NCBI GenBank assembly: GCA_032353305.1
Contig: JAUCNG010419022.1
Coordinates: 1 to 10,131, forward strand
Reading direction: 5' to 3'
DNA length: 10,131 nucleotides
Source of the DNA: Cephalothrix spiralis
Taxonomy: Eukaryota > Nemertea > Palaeonemertea > Archinemertea > Cephalotrichidae
Each line of letters opens with the position of its first letter. The stretch's first letter is position 1. Below the pieces are notes generated by a model. It had not been told where the DNA came from, made no database searches, and saw nothing but the letters and a program-made list of their open reading frames with translations. Below, piece after piece: positions 5,901 to 10,131 of the stretch. The translations under genes and the position numbers were made by a program.

Positions 5901-8808
5901 CATCGCAACAAATGTGTCAACTGCTCATTTAAAAATACGCGCAGACTATAGTTATCTGTGAACATTATCGAAAGATAAACCCAATAAGTTACATATTTAG
6001 ACCTTTATTTTCACTAAATTATTGGAAGAAAGTAGGTATTTTGTGTAATTTTTAACTCCCATATTATTTCTCGCTCGGACTCAAAGAGTCCGGGCGGACT
6101 TTAAAAATGCTCGGATAACTGAGTGCGGCTCGGTGGCAAGGTGGTAGAGAGTGGGACTCTGAATCCGGAGGTCCCGGGTTCGAGACCCGGCTCGACACTA
6201 CTTTTCATCGGGAAGAACCATGGGCAAGTTCTTCATCGTACTGCCTCCTCGGTATAGAAAATAGATTAGAGCGCGGGATAGGTCTACAGGCCTAAGGGTA
6301 AATGCTCATAAAGCGGACCGTCTGTGTCTATTTGAGCCAGTCATCTGACGCCCTCCCAGTAAGTTTGAAGTTTTATCCGCACTTAGGTCGGATTCCGTAC
6401 CCGTGCGGTATCTGCGCCCAGTCCTGTGTACATGTACTTCAAAAAAATGTTATACTAACCTCTCTCTGCACTGTTTTCCAGTTCTTCCTTTTAAATGTTT
6501 AGAAATCAACGTCCATCGTTTGGGTCCATATTGTTGAACAAGCAAGACGACTTTATCGTCCTCCTGAAATTGCAACAAAATTATTAGATTTGGTTTTTAG
6601 GGTTCAATAGATTACTTTTTTCATTCGGTTTTCAGGGTTAAATGACCGTTTTAATCAATATTTTTCCGTAATGTCTGCGGGGTTTGTCTTTTCAGGCTAT
6701 ATACAAGAACAGGGTACGACAATGGCAGAACCTAATTTTAAAATATAGCTCTCTTATTCAGGGAGTCCAGGTATGGGACAATAGATTTTATCATAGTAGG
6801 AATCAAGCAGAATCAAGGGCATATTAGTAATAAGGTTACTTTAATCTTTTTGAAGGATAGTCAAAATAATTGCTCCCCATCGATTTATTTCTCAGAATCA
6901 CGCCGCGGCGGAAGACCTAAAGATCCGGAGCCGGATACGAAGCGTAGAAATCTGGAATTTTGTTTTTCAAACCACCGGTAGAAACTATAGGTTACGATTA
7001 TCCGGTGTCATGTTTCAAAAGTGCTGCTCGCCCCAATATCTACAGGTTGTCAAGAAAATAGATATATGTATTTTAGCTCACCTCCTTGGTCCATGGACCT
7101 TTGACTAGTTCTGGATTTAGGACTTTATACCAACGATGTTGACACTGGCCTTCTGAACGATCTGGAAAATATTTGCTGACCCTTTTCCAATCGAGTCCAC
7201 AGGCGTCGACGGCCTTCTTCAATACATCATCCTAAAAAGATGAAAAAGTCAATAAGTTAAAATAATCAATTAATTAAGGTATGCGTAGGGATTAGTCAAA
7301 ATTTTCAAAAAAACTTTTTATTAAAGAAATATTAAATTAATCTTAACAAATAATAAATTAGATTTATAAGTCCAATTGCTCAGTAATTATAAGTCCAATT
7401 GCTCAGTGGTAATTAAATACCTCGAAAATAAATCTTATTTACATTTTACCTATAGTCAATTGCATCAAATTACAAGCTTTATACTTTTAAAGAGGCAAAT
7501 ATTCAATTACAGATCTACAGAAAGTTAAGCTTACAGGGATCTCTAGCAACTAATTACGTACTCAGTGCAAAAAGACTTTATTTTTCTTAAGTTCCTTATG
7601 TCATGTGTGTAAAGGAAAATTACAAAGGACTACTGTATACAATGGGTTCTTAAAGTTTTTCCTGTAAAGAACCTAGGTACAGCTAGTTGCCGAGAGGTTG
7701 TTTTGGGTCACTGAGAATTTTCCGAATGAAATGGATACACAATACACCAAGTTTATTGCAATAAGTTTTAAAACTGAGCTTAAATATCTTATGATCTAGG
7801 AGGCATGTAAATTGGGCTTAGGATCGTACACAAAAATGACAGCATAATACGTATCTTGAACAAGGGGCCCTCCATATTGCACGGAGGGAAGGGGTTTGAC
7901 ATTGAAAGCGTACATAAGGGGCAACCTTGCACGTACGTATGAATATCCCAAGTAAATTCGTACGCTTTTTATGGGAAAAGGCCAAAAGGGTCAGAAATCC
8001 CGAATTGCGTGCATTCGTACGTGCATGGATTGCTCTATTTTGAAATTTTACCCTGTCCAAATGCATTATTACCCTGTCAAACCCTTTACTTTTTAAGAAT
8101 CTTCCGATCTTGGAAAGACATCTGCATTACTATAGAATTATAGATCAAAGTTATATATCAGAAATGCCCGGTAATTACTAATTTTTGTTAAACAATCAAA
8201 TTTTATTATTTGTTTACAAACATTATAATTGATTAATTTATGAAAAAACACCTGCAGCCTGCACTGCACCAATTATGTTAAGAGGCATTACAGGTGTTTA
8301 TGGTATCTTTACGGGTCAAAGAATTTGAAAACAATGTTTTTATCGTATCACACTCGACTATTAATTGCGTCTACAAGTAATCGAATTCTTTAATGTATGC
8401 GACCATATGGTGACTTAATATTTAGACCAGCACAAAAGGGTGAGGTCTTGTCAACTATTTACAATAATGGCGCGAAATTTGGACTGAAATTGAATTGTAA
8501 TTCCATACTAAAATATCTCATCGTAATGTAATCTTATGCAAGCAGCTTGAATGGTTAATATAGTGAAGATCTTTGAAGCCCTCAAATTACATATTCACAT
8601 TAGTCTAAATGCGAATTCTAAATATTTGAGTCTAAATGCGAATTCTAAATATTTGATTAACTGTTTTAATACCTCCTCTTTGTTCCATCTCCCTTTGTTG
8701 ACGTATTTCCGCCTCAAACCAGAATAAATATCAGTTTCATCAGCATCATCCGTATCACTGTCATCATTCTGTAAATTTCTGTTAATGGCAATCTGAAGAC
8801 GCCGCGTT
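2810..8808 (-). CDS. MYB: MYB proto-oncogene-type transcription factor, five internal exons
   Basis: Joining exons 8673-8808, 7082-7231, 6460-6563, 4727-4855 and 2810-2981 gives 230 in-frame codons encoding a nuclear DNA-binding protein with three MYB repeats. In other animals R2 and R3 bind YAACNG sites, and MYB proteins control cell-cycle genes and progenitor proliferation. Nine repeat tryptophans fall at spliced residues 41, 60, 79 (R1), 92, 112, 131 (R2), 144, 163 and 182 (R3). The spacing of 19-19-13-20-19-13-19-19 is the same as in vertebrate c-Myb, so there are no indels. The recognition helices KQCRERW (R2) and NAIKNHW (R3) are intact, and C127 corresponds to the redox-sensitive R2 cysteine. 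An acidic leader (residues 15-26, DDSDTDDADETD) contains CK2-type sites like the N terminus of c-Myb. R1 is the most diverged (RSEGQCQHRW). All visible introns have GT/AG ends. The first exon and the transactivation and C-terminal regulatory exons lie outside the window, so A-, B- or c-type cannot be decided; most invertebrates have a single ancestral gene. Confidence 0.96.
2982..4726 (-). other. MYB intron between the two R3 exons
   Basis: This 1,745-base AT-rich intron has no gene. It contains the second ACATGTACATGTAC (3364-3377), the palindrome at 3847-3880, and a diverged copy of the CTCG/GCTCGG motif near 3743-3760. Short open frames here lack coding character. Confidence 0.8.
3847..3880. 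repeat. Perfect 14-bp inverted repeat
   Basis: ATTTTAGGATATAT (3847-3860) and its exact reverse complement (3867-3880) flank a 6-base spacer, CGTAAA. A partial third copy, ATTTTAGGA, lies just left at 3827-3835. In transcribed intron RNA this would form an AU-rich hairpin. It could be a small foldback remnant; no function is evident. Confidence 0.85.
4727..4855 (-). CDS. MYB: MYB exon: end of R2 and most of R3
   Basis: The acceptor AG is at 4856-4857 and the donor GT (GTAGGT) at 4725-4726. The first base completes the split Arg codon, followed by WHNHLNPDIRKTAWTEEED and NRWAEIAKYLPG. It ends with two bases of another split Arg codon. This is the most conserved part of the protein. Confidence 0.97.
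5013..5250. repeat. Foldback region with nested inverted repeats
   Basis: The segment from about 4985 is more GC-rich than its surroundings. GGTATTGC (5013-5020) pairs with GCAATACC (5049-5056). CCTTCGTA (5059-5066) pairs with TACGAAGG (5243-5250), and CAGTGGCCTT (5104-5113) pairs with AAGGGCCACTG (5228-5238) with one bulged base. The left arm has 37 bases between the two blocks where the right has four. This looks like a decayed mobile element inserted next to the SINE; the family is not recognised. Confidence 0.55.
5272..5582 (+). mobile_element. tRNA-derived SINE, copy 1
   Basis: The 5' head resembles a tRNA with RNA polymerase III boxes: A box TGGCGAAGTTGG (5285-5296) and B box GGATCGAGACC (5322-5332, one change from GGTTCGANNCC). 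A shared downstream core (5484-5541) matches copy 2 (6297-6352): GGGTAAATGCTC, GACCG-CTGTGTCT and CATCTGAC blocks. A TGCCTCCT block is also shared (5379-5386 and 6242-6249). It lies antisense to MYB in an intron. The element ends near an ACATGTAC sequence that was later interrupted by the hAT element. The exact ends are uncertain. The core may be one of the conserved SINE central domains, but I cannot name which. Confidence 0.75.
5583..5590. repeat. hAT target-site duplication, left
   Basis: TGTACATG directly abuts the CAGGG terminus of the element and is repeated exactly at 6427-6434. Eight bases is the duplication length typical of hAT transposons. Confidence 0.9.
5591..6426. mobile_element. 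Non-autonomous hAT-type DNA transposon
   Basis: This 836-bp element begins CAGGGCTGGGCGCGGACTC, and its right end, read inwards on the minus strand, begins CAGGACTGGGCGCAGATAC: 15 of 19 positions match, in the CAGGG-TGGGC style of hAT termini. Perfect 8-bp duplications (TGTACATG) flank it. Subterminal repeats are visible: the palindrome CGGATATCCG at 5620-5629 and 5647-5656, and GCTCGGATA-like blocks near 5617 and 6112. A CGGACTC-AAA-GAGTCCG hairpin lies at 6076-6092. There is no transposase reading frame, so movement would have needed an enzyme in trans. It sits in a MYB intron and contains a SINE copy near its right end. The terminal repeats plus exact duplication make this call strong. Confidence 0.9.
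6122..6352 (+). mobile_element. tRNA-derived SINE, copy 2, inside the hAT element
   Basis: The head has A box TGGCAAGGTGG (6134-6144) and a perfect B box, GGTTCGAGACC (6177-6187), inside a well-paired T arm (CCGGG/CCCGG). An anticodon-like loop, CTCTGAA, would give CUG (6159-6161), pointing to a tRNA-Gln-like ancestor. The acceptor stem does not pair, so this is not a functional tRNA gene. The core at 6297-6352 aligns with copy 1. Both copies have the same orientation. Whether it inserted into the hAT element or was captured with it is not clear; 3' sequence up to 6426 may include SINE tail. Confidence 0.8.
6427..6434. repeat. hAT target-site duplication, right
   Basis: TGTACATG is identical to 5583-5590. 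Removing one copy plus the element restores a continuous ACATGTACATGTAC, the same 14-mer found intact at 1986 and 3364, which supports insertion into that repeat. Confidence 0.9.
6460..6563 (-). CDS. MYB: MYB exon: R2 core
   Basis: The acceptor AG is at 6564-6565 and the donor GT (GTTAGT) at 6458-6459. It encodes EDDKVVLLVQQYGPKRW followed by the second and third helices ending KQCRE, and finishes with two bases of a split Arg codon. The transposon target duplication at 6427-6434 lies only 23-24 bases from the donor GT inside the intron. Confidence 0.97.
6564..7081 (-). other. MYB intron between R1 and R2 exons
   Basis: This 518-base intron has no gene or recognisable repeat. A GC-richer patch near 6900-6960 (CGCCGCGGCGG, GATCCGGAGCCGGATAC) has small internal palindromes but no clear identity. 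Confidence 0.7.
7082..7231 (-). CDS. MYB: MYB exon: body of R1 and first residues of R2
   Basis: The acceptor AG is at 7232-7233 and the donor GT (GTGAGC) at 7080-7081. The exon is exactly 50 codons, phase 0 at both ends. It starts DDVLKKAVDACG, holds the second and third R1 tryptophans (LDWKRV, QHRWYKV) and ends with VLNPELVKGPWTKE, the R1-R2 linker and first R2 tryptophan. RSEGQCQHRW differs from the usual RTDVQCQHRW. Confidence 0.97.
7364..7409. repeat. Two-copy 23-bp tandem repeat
   Basis: TTATAAGTCCAATTGCTCAGT is repeated at 7364 and 7387 with a 23-base period. Copies are identical over 21 bases, then AA versus GG. It lies in the MYB intron 7232-8672 and is probably a simple replication-slippage duplication. 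Confidence 0.92.
7868..8086. repeat. Nested inverted-repeat (foldback) element
   Basis: Several arms pair: AAGGGGTTTGACA (7889-7901) with TGTCAAACCCTT (8075-8086, one bulged base), AAAGCGTAC (7905-7913) with GTACGCTTT (7960-7968), and TGCACGTACGTATG (7928-7941) with 8012-8025 at 13 of 14 positions. A small CCCTCC/GGAGGG hairpin (7868-7888) flanks the left end. A direct repeat TTACCCTGTC is at 8048-8057 and 8069-8078. The pairs interleave, so they cannot all form together. It is likely a foldback or MITE remnant; no clear target duplication was found. Confidence 0.6.
8469..8477 (-). promoter_or_regulatory. E2F-type site in a MYB intron
   Basis: The plus strand reads GGCGCGAAA, the exact reverse complement of the TTTCGCGCC found at 300-308. 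E2F sites control vertebrate B-MYB, so an intronic site is plausible, but a single 9-mer match is weak support. Confidence 0.2.
8603..8656. repeat. Two-copy perfect 27-bp tandem repeat beside a splice donor
   Basis: The 27-base unit starting GTCTAAATGCGAATTC and ending AAATATTTGA occurs at 8603-8629 and 8630-8656 without a mismatch, implying recent duplication. It ends 16 bases from the first exonic base of the R1-leader exon, within the intron just after the donor. Confidence 0.95.
8673..8808 (-). CDS. MYB: MYB exon: acidic leader and start of R1
   Basis: This is the most upstream visible exon. The acceptor AG is at 8809-8810 after a T-rich tract, and the donor GT is at 8671-8672. The exon begins with the third base of a split codon, so at least one exon lies further right. 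It encodes 45 residues: a basic start (TRRLQ), the acidic stretch, LRRKYVNKG, and the R1 opening GRWNKEE, ending on a codon boundary. Confidence 0.93.
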
Positions 8809-10062
8809 CTGAAAAAAGAGTGAAAATGAATTCGATATTATTTTTAAAAATAAGACCAGAACACAAAACTGCTCATTCAATATCCATGTTTACGATTAAT
8901 GTACATTTAGTTCTCGGGTGAGCAAGCTGCAGTTTTTAGGGATTGAAGCCCCCAACCCCTGGAAGCAGATAGGATCAATAATATACTGATTTTATGGAAG
9001 AAATTGCCAAAGTGATGACAAATGTCATTCCGATATCCTACGGTATCTGAATATTATTATATTCACCTACATGTGGGGAATGCAAATGCAATAAAGTATT
9101 CATCACCGAAGTGGATCGGAATGGACAAATGTCTCATATCCCTACTCTCTAGAACAAATAAAAGTTATTATTCTAAAATAAGACAAGATAAGATGGTCGA
9201 ACTGATTACATTTAGCAGTGGGAAAAGAAGTATAAACACTTTACACTTATAAATAAAAAAGATTACACAATCTTAATTAATTCCTAATTATAGAGTGAAT
9301 AACTTTTCATTACTTTTAATTTAGCTTATTTAGAATTATATAATTTCTTTGCACATTCTGAAAAATGCAATGACCCCCAGAGCGTGATGAAACCTTATAA
9401 AGAAGAAGGACGACACGACAGGTTGCAAATTAAACAAAAATACTGTAGGAGACATCTGGGTTTCAATAGTTTACAAAGTCATTATTCCATATACCTAGGT
9501 TACACAAAAGCACCTGATCACATATTTCGGTCTATTGCTATTGTATTGCTTAGCAACAGGCTATTGAAAGCTTTCCTGGGAGCCTGAGGATGACAAATGG
9601 AATTATTTAGACAGGCATTCAATTCAAGTTCAATCTGCCAAGGTGAACTGGTTTTTAACAATACTTAGTAGATTCCGCGCGAATTTGTGATAGATTTAAA
9701 ATTCAACCTGTCTTCATGATTCAGCTAATAAAGATCAATAAAAAGATCTAATAGATCCCAAATCCTAATGTTAAGTCAAGTGTATTAAAGGAATCTTGGC
9801 CTTTTAAATTTGATGTATAGCACGACTACAAAATATTATACTTTTAATGAGCATCTATTGAACATTATTGGGAATCCTGATAACGAATTAATGTCGAATT
9901 TAACTAAGTCCCAGATGTCACAATAGTATGGATACCAGCCTCAAGATAAGTGTGCACCTGATCCTTGAAGAAGATATATATTTTGAAATTGAGATTAAAG
10001 AAAGGGAGGGTGAAATTGATTGTAAACAATAATATCTAGGATGATTCTCTGATGTACATGTA
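8809..10062 (-). other. Upstream MYB intron, no gene seen
   Basis: On the minus strand this precedes the acceptor at 8809-8810. I found no upstream MYB exon with a matching phase-2 donor and no other coding or RNA gene. Two short plus-strand open frames (9022-9252 and 9384-9587) show no domain or compositional support. A GTACATGTAC copy at 10054-10063 abuts the element at the right edge. Confidence 0.65.
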
Positions 10063-10131
10063 CAGTGGTGTGCAAAATCTTTAGACCACTGAGTTTTTAG
10101 CCTATTATAAGTAAACGGAAGGGTTACGTTT
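10063..10131 (+). mobile_element. Left end of a Tc1/mariner-type transposon (partial)
   Basis: After a TA (10061-10062), the sequence CAGTGGTGTGCAAAATCTTT closely resembles Tc1/mariner inverted-repeat termini, which commonly start CAGTGGTGTGCAAAA and insert at TA. CAGTGGT (10063-10069) also pairs with ACCACTG (10085-10091). The rest lies outside the window, so neither the second terminus nor a transposase can be checked. Confidence 0.65.

Noticed and set aside
6127-6198. Possible functional tRNA-Gln (CUG) gene
   Set aside because: The A box, B box and T arm are good, but the acceptor strands do not pair and the anticodon stem is imperfect. A SINE core follows, and a related copy exists at 5272, so it is a SINE head.
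6302-6502. 66-codon plus-strand open frame
   Set aside because: It spans the SINE core, the hAT terminus, the target duplication and the antisense of the MYB R2 exon, so it is a chance frame.
7818-8066. 82-codon minus-strand frame
   Set aside because: It falls wholly within the inverted-repeat element and shows no transposase or other domain.
7364-8656. CRISPR-like repeat array
   Set aside because: The 23-bp and 27-bp repeats are two-copy direct tandems without spacers, in an animal intron.
9384-9587. 67-codon plus-strand frame in the upstream MYB intron
   Set aside because: Composition is non-coding-like, with no recognisable domain, no splice context and no Kozak support.

Overview
The window is eukaryotic, animal nuclear DNA. 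It is AT-rich, and most of it is intron with old transposon and SINE debris. The anchor is a run of five spliced exons on the minus strand encoding the complete three-repeat (R1R2R3) DNA-binding domain of an animal MYB protein, with canonical GT/AG sites and matching phases. The unusual density of ACATGTAC-type repeats, the tRNA-derived SINEs and the intergenic composition suggest an invertebrate, perhaps a mollusc or another lophotrochozoan. That placement is a guess; only 'metazoan' is well supported.

Layout, left to right. Positions 1-376 are the 5' flank of a plus-strand, intronless ORF (377-1423) for a small type I membrane protein. It has a signal peptide, a TNF-receptor-like cysteine-rich ectodomain, one transmembrane helix, and a short cytoplasmic tail with a heptad-repeat coiled coil and no recognisable death domain. 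Downstream, 1536-1727 is a tandem duplication of a 93-99 bp unit; one copy carries a CTCF-like core. No gene is seen from 1728 to 2809. MYB exons then follow on the minus strand at 2810-2981 (end of R3), 4727-4855 (R2/R3), 6460-6563 (R2), 7082-7231 (R1 and start of R2) and 8673-8808 (acidic leader and start of R1). The gene enters from beyond the right edge, and its C-terminal exons are not visible. The receptor-like gene therefore lies either inside a MYB intron on the opposite strand or just beyond an unrecognised MYB 3' end.

MYB introns hold most of the remaining structure. The intron at 4856-6459 contains a foldback sequence, a tRNA-derived SINE, and a non-autonomous hAT-type DNA transposon (5591-6426) with near-matching terminal inverted repeats and perfect 8-bp target-site duplications. 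The hAT element carries a second copy of the same SINE family. Other introns contain short tandem duplications, a nested inverted-repeat element (7868-8086) and a perfect 14-bp-arm palindrome (3847-3880). The right edge (10063-10131) appears to be the start of a Tc1/mariner-type element.

Nothing ties the two genes functionally, and no wholly new system is evident. The most notable items are the receptor-like intronless gene and its architecture, the nested SINE/hAT insertion next to a MYB splice donor, and the duplicated CTCF-like unit between the two genes.
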